The notes beneath the pieces were generated by a model. It made no database searches, was not told where the DNA came from, and saw only the letters and a program-made list of their open reading frames with translations. From NCBI GenBank assembly GCA_002336805.1, contig DDEZ01000007.1, positions 197,489 through 261,488 on the forward strand: a stretch of 64,000 bases of DNA. The letters are read 5' to 3'. Shown in pieces: positions 8,073-15,260 of this stretch. Made by a program: the position numbers and the translations under genes. Each line of letters opens with the position of its first letter. Positions within the stretch are counted from its first letter, which is position 1. The stretch comes from Bacteroidetes bacterium UBA1941. Its GTDB lineage: Bacteria; Bacteroidota; Bacteroidia; Chitinophagales; LD1.

Positions 8073-8789
8073 ATGTCCGTGTTGCGCCAGGTTTATAATT
8101 TCGTCTTTTCCTCTGAAAAAGAACTGATCCGTTACGTCCGCTCCGCTACTGGCATCACCCCATCCAATGTTAAACTTTACCAGCAGGTGTTTAATCACCG
8201 CTCGCTTTTCGGCGATAGCCGGGATAATAATGAACGCCTCGAGCTGCTCGGAGATTCTGTACTGGATATGCTCGTAGCTGAGTTTCTATACAAGAAATAC
8301 CCCTATAAGGAAGAAGGCTTCATCACCGAACTGCGGGCTAAGATCGTAAACCGCAAAACGCTCAATGAAACCGCACAGAAGCTAGGCCTGCTAGACAAGA
8401 TCAACCTCAACAAAAAGATCATGACCGGTATGCCAAAGGATATAGGTGGCAATACTTTTGAGGCGCTGATCGGTGCGCTGTATCTGGATGCGGGATTTGG
8501 GCCGACAAAGGAATTCGTCTTCAAGCGCGTACTGCGAGACCTGATAGATGTAGATGACCTGGAGGTCACAGACGTAGACTTCAAGAGCAAGATGTACCAC
8601 TACATCCAGCGCGAGGGCAAGACCATAGAGTTCAAAGCCACAGAGGAGCAGAACCGTAACCGCCGCAGTTATTTTATAGTGGCGTTAGAAATAGATGGAA
8701 AAGTGATAGCCAAAGGCGAAGGCTATAGCAAGAAAGTGGCCGAGCAGAATGCCGCGATGAACGCGCTGAAGGAACTGAAAGAAGTGTGA
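8073..8789 (+). CDS. rnc: Ribonuclease III
   Basis: Endonuclease that cuts double-stranded RNA, including the rRNA precursor. 238 residues. The catalytic signature NERLELLGDSVLDMLV lies at about 53-68, and the second acidic cluster is in GGNTFEALIGALYLDAGF (about 120-140). A double-stranded RNA-binding domain fills the last 70 residues, ending AEQNAAMNALKELKE. An N-terminal extension of about 20 residues before the first family helix is usual in this phylum. I use ATG 8073 in place of GTG 8067. In many Bacteroidota rnc follows acpP-fabF; here it stands alone after a terminator. Confidence 0.95.
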   Translation: MSVLRQVYNFVFSSEKELIRYVRSATGITPSNVKLYQQVFNHRSLFGDSRDNNERLELLGDSVLDMLVAEFLYKKYPYKEEGFITELRAKIVNRKTLNETAQKLGLLDKINLNKKIMTGMPKDIGGNTFEALIGALYLDAGFGPTKEFVFKRVLRDLIDVDDLEVTDVDFKSKMYHYIQREGKTIEFKATEEQNRNRRSYFIVALEIDGKVIAKGEGYSKKVAEQNAAMNALKELKEV

Positions 8790-8810
8790 TGCTATGAAAT
8801 GTAAAAGAAT

Positions 8811-9296
8811 ATGGAACCACTACACGAAATAGTTAATTCAATTAAAGTGCTTGCGGTTGCTTATGAGAATTTTTTTGATGGAAAAAGAGAGTTGGGCATC
8901 ACAGGAGAAATAGGCGAAGTGGTTATTTGCAAAATGTTCAACTTAAAACTCAATGAAAATAGAATAGAAGAGGGGTATGATGCTTTAGATGAAGAGGGTA
9001 AGCGCGTACAGATTAAATGTATTAGAAAAGGGAAAGGGGATATTAAAAAATCTAAATCGGGCAGGGTTTCGACATTTTCCAAGCACCCATTTGATTATTG
9101 TTATGTTGCACTGTTCGACTCAGCTTATGAAGTTCAGTCTGTTTATAAAATATCATATGAGGAGGTCGAATTGCTACTGAATGGAAAAAAAAGAAGAAAT
9201 CCCATGGCTAAGCAGTTACTTAGTAAAAAGCGTGCGGATTTAATTTACCCCTATGAGAAGGTCTTAGTTAGGAGGCCGCCTTCTCTTCCTTATTAG
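8811..9296 (+). CDS. DUF6998-like protein, possible PD-(D/E)XK nuclease fold
   Basis: 161 residues. The middle contains GITGEIGEVVICKMF and, about 30 residues later, GYDALDEEGKRVQIK. Together these resemble the DUF6998 pattern and a restriction-endonuclease-like core: a helix with Glu, then Asp, then Q-x-K replacing E-x-K. The family assignment is from memory of the motif layout and is tentative; activity is not established. The gene is visibly richer in A and T, with AAA/GAA/ATA codons, than its neighbours. It starts 21 bases after rnc and its 3' end overlaps the end of the convergent rlmN by 29 bases. These features suggest a recent arrival. Confidence 0.6.
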   Translation: MEPLHEIVNSIKVLAVAYENFFDGKRELGITGEIGEVVICKMFNLKLNENRIEEGYDALDEEGKRVQIKCIRKGKGDIKKSKSGRVSTFSKHPFDYCYVALFDSAYEVQSVYKISYEEVELLLNGKKRRNPMAKQLLSKKRADLIYPYEKVLVRRPPSLPY

Positions 9297-10323
9297 CCAG
9301 CTGGCCACAGGCGGCGTCTATATCCTTGCCCCGGCTGCGGCGCACAGCGGCATTCACACCATTATCGCGCAGGTGCGCTACAAAGGCATCTCTTCTATCC
9401 GGCTTAGCGCGGCGTAGTGTCACACCTTCTACATTGTTATACTCTATCAGATTGACGAATGCAGGGACCTGCCTGGTCAGTTCTATCAGGTGGTCGGCAT
9501 CTTCTATAGAGTCATTGAAGCGGTCAAAGAGGATATATTCAAAGGTGACCTTATTACCGGTCTTATCATGGAAATAGTTAAGCGACTTCACCAGCTCCTG
9601 CAGTGGATTGGAGCGGTTGATATCCATGATCTGGTCGCGCTTCTCGTCAGTAGCTGCGTGGAGTGACAGCGCGAGGTTGAAGTTCATGCCCTCATCCGCC
9701 AGGCGCTCTATGCCACGGCAGATACCGGAGGTTGAGACGGTGATACGCTTCTGAGACATATGCAGGCCGACCGGAGAGGTGATCAGGCGGATACTCTGCA
9801 TCACGTTATCATAGTTTAGCAGCGGCTCGCCCATACCCATATAGACTATATTGGTCAGCGGCCGGCCCGTGGTCTCTATAGCGCGCTGATTGATGATCAC
9901 TACCTGGTCATAGATCTCACCAAAGTCCAGGTTGCGCTCACGCTTCAGCATGCCGGTAGCGCAGAAAGTGCAACTCAGCGAGCAGCCTACCTGAGAGGAT
10001 ACACAGGCTGTATTGCGCTCGCCATCAGGTATCATCACCCCCTCTATCATGCGCTCGTCAAAGAGCTTCATACCCAGCTTCAGTGTACCATCTTTGCTCT
10101 GCTGCATGATCTGCTCACTCACTGCCCGCAGCAGGTATTTTTCTTTGAGCTTTTCGCGCAGTGGCTTGGAGAGGTTGGTCATCTCATCAAATGAGCGTAC
10201 CGACTTCTGCCATAGCCACTCATATACCTGCACACCGCGAAACTTAGGCTCGCCCATAGCCACAAAGGCGGCGGCGATATCCTCTTTGGAGAGTTTGCGG
10301 ATGTCTGTCAGTGTAGTGCTCAT
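9268..10323 (-). CDS. rlmN: Dual-specificity RNA methyltransferase RlmN
   Basis: Radical-SAM enzyme that methylates C2 of A2503 in 23S rRNA, and A37 in some tRNAs. 351 residues, typical length. The 4Fe-4S cluster cysteines are Cys114, Cys118 and Cys121 (CSLSCTFC). The cysteine that forms the methyl-transfer intermediate lies in DIDAACGQLA near residue 339. The SAM-binding stretch NIVYMGMGEPLLNYDNV is intact. The start at 10323 is preceded by a TATTTTTG promoter-like box seven bases upstream, so the mRNA may be leaderless. The last codons overlap the convergent AT-rich gene. Confident assignment. Confidence 0.97.
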   Translation of the reverse strand: MSTTLTDIRKLSKEDIAAAFVAMGEPKFRGVQVYEWLWQKSVRSFDEMTNLSKPLREKLKEKYLLRAVSEQIMQQSKDGTLKLGMKLFDERMIEGVMIPDGERNTACVSSQVGCSLSCTFCATGMLKRERNLDFGEIYDQVVIINQRAIETTGRPLTNIVYMGMGEPLLNYDNVMQSIRLITSPVGLHMSQKRITVSTSGICRGIERLADEGMNFNLALSLHAATDEKRDQIMDINRSNPLQELVKSLNYFHDKTGNKVTFEYILFDRFNDSIEDADHLIELTRQVPAFVNLIEYNNVEGVTLRRAKPDRRDAFVAHLRDNGVNAAVRRSRGKDIDAACGQLANKEEKAAS

Positions 10324-10330
10324 GGCGTTG

Positions 10331-10338
10331 CAAAAATA
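10331..10338 (-). promoter_or_regulatory. TAnnTTTG box directly before rlmN
   Basis: The minus strand reads TATTTTTG, then seven bases and the rlmN ATG. No clear -33 element is visible because the upstream terminator stem occupies that position. Confidence 0.35.
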
Positions 10339-10340
10339 CT

Positions 10341-10376
10341 AAAAACAAAGACGGGTCCCTATCAGGAGACCCGCCT
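10341..10376 (-). terminator. Intrinsic terminator after the DUF1573 gene
   Basis: On the minus strand a stem built around CGGGTC and GACCCG (10351-10374) with one mismatch is followed by TTTGTTTTT. It separates the DUF1573 gene from rlmN. Confidence 0.75.
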
Positions 10377-10399
10377 TTATAAATTATAACGATGTGTTA

Positions 10400-10870
10400 T
10401 TACTTCTTAGGAGCCGGAGCTGGAGTGGTAGTCGGTGCTGGTGTGGCAGCTGCATCACCTGCTTTCTCTTCTACTACGCCATTGATCTGGAGTACTTCGT
10501 TGTTGTTCTTTGCGTTAGAGCTTACAGTCACAGTCTTTGTGAAGTTGCCCAGACGGTTGATATCATAGTGTACCTTGATAGAGCCATCCTTGCCAGGCAG
10601 GATAGCCTCTGTAGGGCACTGAGGCACAGTACAGCCGCATGAGCCATGGCAGCTGGAGATGATCAGTGGAGATTTGCCTGTATTCTTAAACTTGAAGTAA
10701 CGTACGGCGTTGTTTTCGTCGCCCTTTACTACTTTACCGTAGTCTATGTTCTTGGTTTCCCATTTGATCTCAGGAGCATTTGGGTCTGGAGCAGCAGCCG
10801 GAGTGGCTTCTTGCGCGTGAGCGAAGGCGAATGTACCTACGGCAGCGAGCATCAGGATAAGCTTTTTCAT
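10400..10870 (-). CDS. DUF1573 domain-containing secreted protein
   Basis: 156 residues. A signal peptide (about residues 1-19, ending AHA) is followed by an Ala/Pro-rich linker and one DUF1573 immunoglobulin-like domain of about 100 residues. The signature is clear: IDYGKVVKGDE, YFKFKNTGKSPLII, then SSCHGSCGCTVPQCP, and PGKDGSIKVHYD. The C-terminus is a low-complexity Ala/Thr/Pro tail ending in two lysines. The family is abundant in Bacteroidota and is thought to be exported; its role is not known. It has its own candidate promoter and terminator, so it is probably monocistronic. Confidence 0.9.
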   Translation of the reverse strand: MKKLILMLAAVGTFAFAHAQEATPAAAPDPNAPEIKWETKNIDYGKVVKGDENNAVRYFKFKNTGKSPLIISSCHGSCGCTVPQCPTEAILPGKDGSIKVHYDINRLGNFTKTVTVSSNAKNNNEVLQINGVVEEKAGDAAATPAPTTTPAPAPKK

Positions 10871-10919
10871 TTTGTCTTTGATTGTTTTATTAAAGAATTT
10901 GATTGCGTGATGATCTAAA

Positions 10920-10950
10920 CAAATCTAATGCCTTTTTGCAGTTCACCAAT
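10920..10950 (-). promoter_or_regulatory. Bacteroidota-type promoter of the DUF1573 gene
   Basis: On the minus strand ATTG (10950-10947), a 19-base spacer, then TAGATTTG (10927-10920), a full match to TAnnTTTG at the ideal spacing. The predicted 5' leader is about 45 bases. Confidence 0.5.
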
Positions 10951-11047
10951 TGCCAAAGCCCGTTTTCGTTGGGTTATTTAACAAATCTTTATGAAATACT
11001 GTAATCTGTGATACCCGCCTCTTTCTCACCACCTGAGTGCCTTTGCT

Positions 11048-11055
11048 TATCTTCG
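11048..11055 (+). promoter_or_regulatory. TAnnTTCG box directly before the sulfatase-like gene
   Basis: TATCTTCG followed by five bases and the GTG start at 11061. A TTTC at 11022 lies at a plausible but long -33 distance. Confidence 0.3.
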
Positions 11056-11060
11056 ATGGA

Positions 11061-12920
11061 GTGAAATACAGGCTGTTAGTCTTCTTTTATCTTGTATCAT
11101 TTCTGCTGGTATCGATCTGGCAGCAGGTATACCATCTATCCTGGACGCTGGTACCACTGCACAGCCTGCTGATGGTGGGCGTACATACGGGCTCCCTGGT
11201 CATCATCGCTGCACTCGCATCCCTGATCGGCTCGCGCTATGCTTCTGCTACCTTGCTCGGGCTGTATCTTGTGAAGGTCCTTTTCTTTTACCTGCTCATC
11301 TTTGGCAGCGTACATTATTGGGGCGATATCATTACTGTCAAGATCCTCGCTACCTATTTCAAAGATCTTAATGGGTTCCTGCATGCCCTCCCATTCTCCT
11401 ATTCAGAAAGTGTGCTGGCCATCGCAGCTTTTATTACCATTCCGCTATTGGCTTGCCAGGTCTTCTCCACGCAGATACACAATGCACTGACAGATCTATG
11501 GTCTGGCATACTGGAGCGGCGCCGTGTGGTCATCTCCCTCCTGGCCATCACTCTGATCTGCAGCCCGCTCCTGCTCCGGGCCAAGCGCTACATGCACCTG
11601 CGCGGAGAGCCACTCATGGTCATGGTGTTTGACCACATGTGGGGTATACATGACAATCCGCTCTTCAGCCAGCGGCGCATCTATGACGGGTGGATAGATG
11701 CAAAGGTCCGGCAGGACTACCGGCAGCAGCAGCTCCCACATGCAAAAAAAAATGTGGTACTGATCATAGTAGATGCGCTACGTGCAGACCACCTCTCTGC
11801 CTACGGCTACAGCCGGCACACCTCGCCCTATCTGGATAGCATGGTGCATAGTGGGCGCGCCGCGCGTATAGATCGCTGCTACTCTACCTGTGCCAGCACA
11901 CTCTGCGGCGTGACCAGCATCCTGCTCTCGCGGGAGTGGGAGGACTGCGCGGTCAATGGATTTAATATCATCGGCCTGCTGCACGATCAGGGGTATCATA
12001 CTTACACTTTCATATCCGGTGCGCACAAGGAGTGGTATAATATGGCTAAGTTTTACTCCGATGATTGCACCATGTATTTCGATGGCAAGGACTCACGCAG
12101 GTATTATTTCAAAGATGACCGCGTACTTTTAGAGGGGCTGGACAAGGTGCCTTCAAACAGTGGTACAGCCTCATTCTTTTACCTCCATCTGCAGTCTACG
12201 CACGAGACCGGCGCACTGCAGGATCGCTATGCTGCATTCCGCCCGTACAAGAAGAGCCTCACCACGCAGGGCATGAATGACCAGACGGCTATCAATGAGT
12301 ATGACAATAAAGTGCTGCAGGCAGATGACATTATCCGCCAGCTCATGCAGATGCTGGGAGCCAAAGGCTACCTGCAAAACAGCATGGTGGTCATCACTGC
12401 CGATCACGGACAGGGCCTGGGTGAGCATGGTGTGTCTGGCCATGTAGACTGGCTCTATGACCCGCAGACCGCTGTACCGCTCATCATCATAGATGACAGT
12501 ACGCAGGTCTATCAAAACAGGTCCCTGGCCAATCACATAGATATAGCACCGACCATAGTGGACAGGCTCGGCCTGCCCGCGCCATATACCTGGCAGGGAC
12601 GGTCACTATTATTGCCGGACACTACGAGATACACTTTTCACGAGACGGGCAAAGATCAGCTGGAGACTGGCAGGGCTAAATACATGATACTATACAGTCC
12701 TGAGGCCGGTGGCCGGCACCTCTATAAATACATTTACTCCACAGCCCCCTGGAGGGAGGAGCTCTATGACATCGTCACAGACCCGCTGGAGCTTCATGAT
12801 ATAGCGCCTGAGCAGAGAGCTTTTATCATTACACACTTTCTGCACAAAGCGATGCCGGAGTCGGAGCAGCTTTACGACACCACTAATTTGCGTACCTTTG
12901 GCAAAAACCAAAACAAATGA
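11061..12920 (+). CDS. Membrane-anchored sulfatase-like (alkaline-phosphatase superfamily) hydrolase or transferase
   Basis: 619 residues from GTG 11061. About five hydrophobic segments occupy the first 180 residues; the catalytic domain follows and should face the periplasm. Metal-ligand motifs of the superfamily are clear: VVLIIVDALRADHLSAYGY at about 231-249 and ITADHGQGLGEHG at about 445-457. The nucleophile region reads STCASTLCGVTSILLS; it lacks the C/S-x-P/A-x-R motif needed for formylglycine, and a Thr is the likely nucleophile. That favours a phosphoethanolamine-transferase- or LtaS-like role over a true sulfatase, but this is inference. The stop overlaps the next start (ATGA), so translation with the Bax-inhibitor-like gene is probably coupled. 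An upstream GTG at 11037 is in frame. Confidence 0.8.
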   Translation: MKYRLLVFFYLVSFLLVSIWQQVYHLSWTLVPLHSLLMVGVHTGSLVIIAALASLIGSRYASATLLGLYLVKVLFFYLLIFGSVHYWGDIITVKILATYFKDLNGFLHALPFSYSESVLAIAAFITIPLLACQVFSTQIHNALTDLWSGILERRRVVISLLAITLICSPLLLRAKRYMHLRGEPLMVMVFDHMWGIHDNPLFSQRRIYDGWIDAKVRQDYRQQQLPHAKKNVVLIIVDALRADHLSAYGYSRHTSPYLDSMVHSGRAARIDRCYSTCASTLCGVTSILLSREWEDCAVNGFNIIGLLHDQGYHTYTFISGAHKEWYNMAKFYSDDCTMYFDGKDSRRYYFKDDRVLLEGLDKVPSNSGTASFFYLHLQSTHETGALQDRYAAFRPYKKSLTTQGMNDQTAINEYDNKVLQADDIIRQLMQMLGAKGYLQNSMVVITADHGQGLGEHGVSGHVDWLYDPQTAVPLIIIDDSTQVYQNRSLANHIDIAPTIVDRLGLPAPYTWQGRSLLLPDTTRYTFHETGKDQLETGRAKYMILYSPEAGGRHLYKYIYSTAPWREELYDIVTDPLELHDIAPEQRAFIITHFLHKAMPESEQLYDTTNLRTFGKNQNK

Positions 12921-13615
12921 ATACGACCTCATATGATGCTGCCGGACTCAAGCTCGCACAGTCTACATTTATCAGCAAAGTATACTCATGGATGTCCCTG
13001 GCGCTGCTCATCACTGGTGCAGTAGCCGCCTATGTGGCCAGCTCAGATGCCATGCTCGAGAGTATAGTGGGCAATAGGGGCGTCTTCTACGGCCTGCTGC
13101 TGGGTGAGATAGCCCTGGTGTGGGTGATCTCTGCAGCTATCAATAGACTGTCCGCTACTACTGCTACCGGCCTCTTCATACTCTACTCTATCATGAATGG
13201 CTTGACTCTGTCGGTCATTTTCCTGCGCTATACAGCCAGCTCTATCGGTACCACCTTTTTTGTCACAGCAGGTACATTTGCAGTGATGAGCGTGTACGGC
13301 CATACTACCAAGCGCGACCTGACCAGCTGGGGCAATCTGCTTCTGATGGCGCTCTTAGGTCTGATCATCGCATCTGTGGTCAATATCTTCTGGCAGAATT
13401 CTATATTCTACTGGATCTGTACCTACGTAGGCATACTGATCTTCGTAGCGCTGACCGCATATGACACCCAGAAGATAAAAGAATTTGGGGCGCAGGGATT
13501 TGCCGATGCGGATGGTATGCAGAAGGGTGCACTGATCGGTGCACTGAGCCTCTATCTTGACTTCATCAATCTCTTCCTTTACATCCTCAGGCTGCTGGGC
13601 AATAGGAGGAACTGA
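12917..13615 (+). CDS. Bax inhibitor-1/YccA family membrane protein
   Basis: 232 residues, seven hydrophobic segments. The family is recognised from the first-helix entry FISKVYSWMSLALLITGAVAAYVA, visible here as FISKVYSWMSLALLITGA, and from the C-terminal FVALTAYDTQKIKEFG and SLYLDFINLFLYILRLLG. The conserved Asp pair of the proposed pH-sensing pore is present (YDTQ and YLDF). Bacterial members are calcium-leak channels or FtsH-associated proteins of uncertain function. The ATG overlaps the stop of the sulfatase-like gene, which implies one transcription unit. It ends ten bases before the stop of the convergent kinase-like gene. Confidence 0.93.
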   Translation: MNTTSYDAAGLKLAQSTFISKVYSWMSLALLITGAVAAYVASSDAMLESIVGNRGVFYGLLLGEIALVWVISAAINRLSATTATGLFILYSIMNGLTLSVIFLRYTASSIGTTFFVTAGTFAVMSVYGHTTKRDLTSWGNLLLMALLGLIIASVVNIFWQNSIFYWICTYVGILIFVALTAYDTQKIKEFGAQGFADADGMQKGALIGALSLYLDFINLFLYILRLLGNRRN

Positions 13616-13624
13616 TCCGCAAGG

Positions 13625-14956
13625 TCAGACCTCGTAGTCATGCCGCACATTATGTTGCTGCAGGATATCTACGAATGATTCCTTGACACCTGTGCCGGCA
13701 GATATGCCATCCAGACGTGCTTGTATCACACTGAGCATTTCGGCCACTGCTGCGCGGGCCTGCTGCTCTGTCAGACCATATTTTGCAGCCATCCAGGCGT
13801 AGTCAAAGTCTTCAAAACGTATGCGCATACGCTCACGCCACACGCCCATACCATATACAAAGATCAGCGCCGCAAAACCCTCTACACTCACCTCCCCGCT
13901 CAGCATAGGCAGAGAGAGCAGTACGAGTACACATAGGCATGCATGGCGGTAGTCTTCCTCAAAATCTGTCCTGCTATATCCCTTCACACCTTTGCTTACC
14001 AGCAGGGCATAGTATTGATCTTTTGACTGCTCCTCTACGGCCCTGCGATGGCTGGATATCAAGCTCAGTATCAGAAAATAGGCGAGATCAAAAGCCCCAC
14101 GGCCCCTGCGTGTAGCCTGCCAGTCTATCATCACATAGCGCCCCTCCTCAGCGATGGGAAACATCATATTGCCTATCCTGGAGTCACCATGTAGCACGGT
14201 CTGCGGCTGGTTCATCAGCGTCCAGCTTTTCACCAGCACTTTGCGCGCAGGTATGCTCCAGCTACCAGCTACCATAGAGTCAAAGAGATGCACAGCCATA
14301 TCATCTATCGGCATCACACGCTTCATGCGGTCAGATGTATCGCCCCAGTACCTGGCATGGAGCGTAGCGAGGCCATCCAGCGCCAGGTCCAGATGCTCCT
14401 GAGGGAAACTCTCGTAGGCGCACTCACGGTACTCTGTATCACCTGTCATCAGCTCTGTGACCAGGCATAGATTGCCAGTGATAAAGGATACTTTTGAGAT
14501 AAATACACGTGGGGCCGGTATGCCATCCTGATTCACAAAATATTCATTGAACCATCCCTCCTTGATATGATTGAGCTGAAGGTTAAAGATGGTCTTGTTC
14601 CAAATCGTGCCCATCACCGGAGCAAATTTGGCGAAGCACTTTAGGGTGTGGTTTTGACCGCTCAGTACATAAGTGATGGTCACGATGGCCGCATTGGACC
14701 GGAATATGATGGCCTGATCCATGGGTGTCACCTCGCAGGCTTCCACCTGCGCACCAGCCGGCAGTACATCTTTGTTTTTCAGCTCGGCTATCAGCCATTC
14801 CTTTCGCTGCTGCAGTTGCTCCACATCTCGCGGAAAGTCGAGCGGAAATCTCAGCTTCCTGTCCAGCCAGGCTATGATGAAACTAATACCTATTACCGGT
14901 AGGTAGATAGCCCATGAGAGATAGATCCGGATAGTGAGCGAAAGAGGTCTGTTCAT
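13625..14956 (-). CDS. APH/ecdysteroid-kinase-like phosphotransferase
   Basis: 443 residues. A hydrophobic segment (about 10-28) at the N-terminus suggests a membrane anchor, which is unusual for this fold. The kinase core has the Brenner-type catalytic motif VLHGDSRIGNMMF at about 255-267 and the metal-binding VMIDWQATRRGRGAFDLAYF about 15 residues later. These resemble the EcKinase-like/DUF1679 or choline-kinase-like phosphotransferases. The substrate cannot be read from sequence; small hydroxylated or aminated metabolites are usual for the clan. It ends nine bases from the Bax-inhibitor-like gene, convergent. Confidence 0.72.
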   Translation of the reverse strand: MNRPLSLTIRIYLSWAIYLPVIGISFIIAWLDRKLRFPLDFPRDVEQLQQRKEWLIAELKNKDVLPAGAQVEACEVTPMDQAIIFRSNAAIVTITYVLSGQNHTLKCFAKFAPVMGTIWNKTIFNLQLNHIKEGWFNEYFVNQDGIPAPRVFISKVSFITGNLCLVTELMTGDTEYRECAYESFPQEHLDLALDGLATLHARYWGDTSDRMKRVMPIDDMAVHLFDSMVAGSWSIPARKVLVKSWTLMNQPQTVLHGDSRIGNMMFPIAEEGRYVMIDWQATRRGRGAFDLAYFLILSLISSHRRAVEEQSKDQYYALLVSKGVKGYSRTDFEEDYRHACLCVLVLLSLPMLSGEVSVEGFAALIFVYGMGVWRERMRIRFEDFDYAWMAAKYGLTEQQARAAVAEMLSVIQARLDGISAGTGVKESFVDILQQHNVRHDYEV

Positions 14957-14975
14957 TTGCCAAATTTAAAAACAA

Positions 14976-15004
14976 TAAAAAAGGCGCATCATGTGATGCG
15001 CCTT
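14976..15004 (-). terminator. Intrinsic terminator of the adhesin / PID-CTERM operon
   Basis: A perfect 24-base palindrome at 14981-15004 (AAGGCGCATCA mirrored by TGATGCGCCTT) is followed on the minus strand by a T run. Confidence 0.88.
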
Positions 15005-15024
15005 GTACCAAATTGTCAAATATA

Positions 15025-15237
15025 TTACCGCTTCCGTGGTTTGAGAGATGTGTAGGCGTAGCCAGCCACACTCATCAGCAGCATGATAGCTCCTCCGTCT
15101 ACCGGAGCGCCGGTCGTAGATGGTGGTGGTCCACCTGAGCCCGATCCGCCACCACCTCCCGGCGGCTGGCCAAAGATCGTACCTGTAGCGCCGATCATCA
15201 TCACTACAATCCAGGTCTTGAGCATCTTGCTTTTCAT
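15025..15237 (-). CDS. Small exported protein with PID-CTERM-like sorting tail
   Basis: 70 residues. A signal peptide (about 1-23, ending IFG) is followed by a Gly/Pro/Ser-rich linker with a run of five glycines. The C-terminus is APVDGGAIMLLMSVAGYAY followed by a basic end (KPRKR). This tripartite tail (P-V/I-D-G-G motif, hydrophobic helix, basic cluster) matches the PID-CTERM protein-sorting signal of Bacteroidota, which is thought to be handled by an exosortase-like system. The assignment is by motif memory. It starts 23 bases after the stop of the giant T9SS protein and is followed by a terminator, so the two form one operon. No sortase is in the window. Confidence 0.75.
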   Translation of the reverse strand: MKSKMLKTWIVVMMIGATGTIFGQPPGGGGGSGSGGPPPSTTGAPVDGGAIMLLMSVAGYAYTSLKPRKR

Positions 15238-15260
15238 ATTTATATTTTCCTTTTACGTTA

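Noticed and set aside
11061..12920. Confident annotation as an arylsulfatase
   Set aside because: The formylglycine motif is missing, so only the superfamily is assigned.
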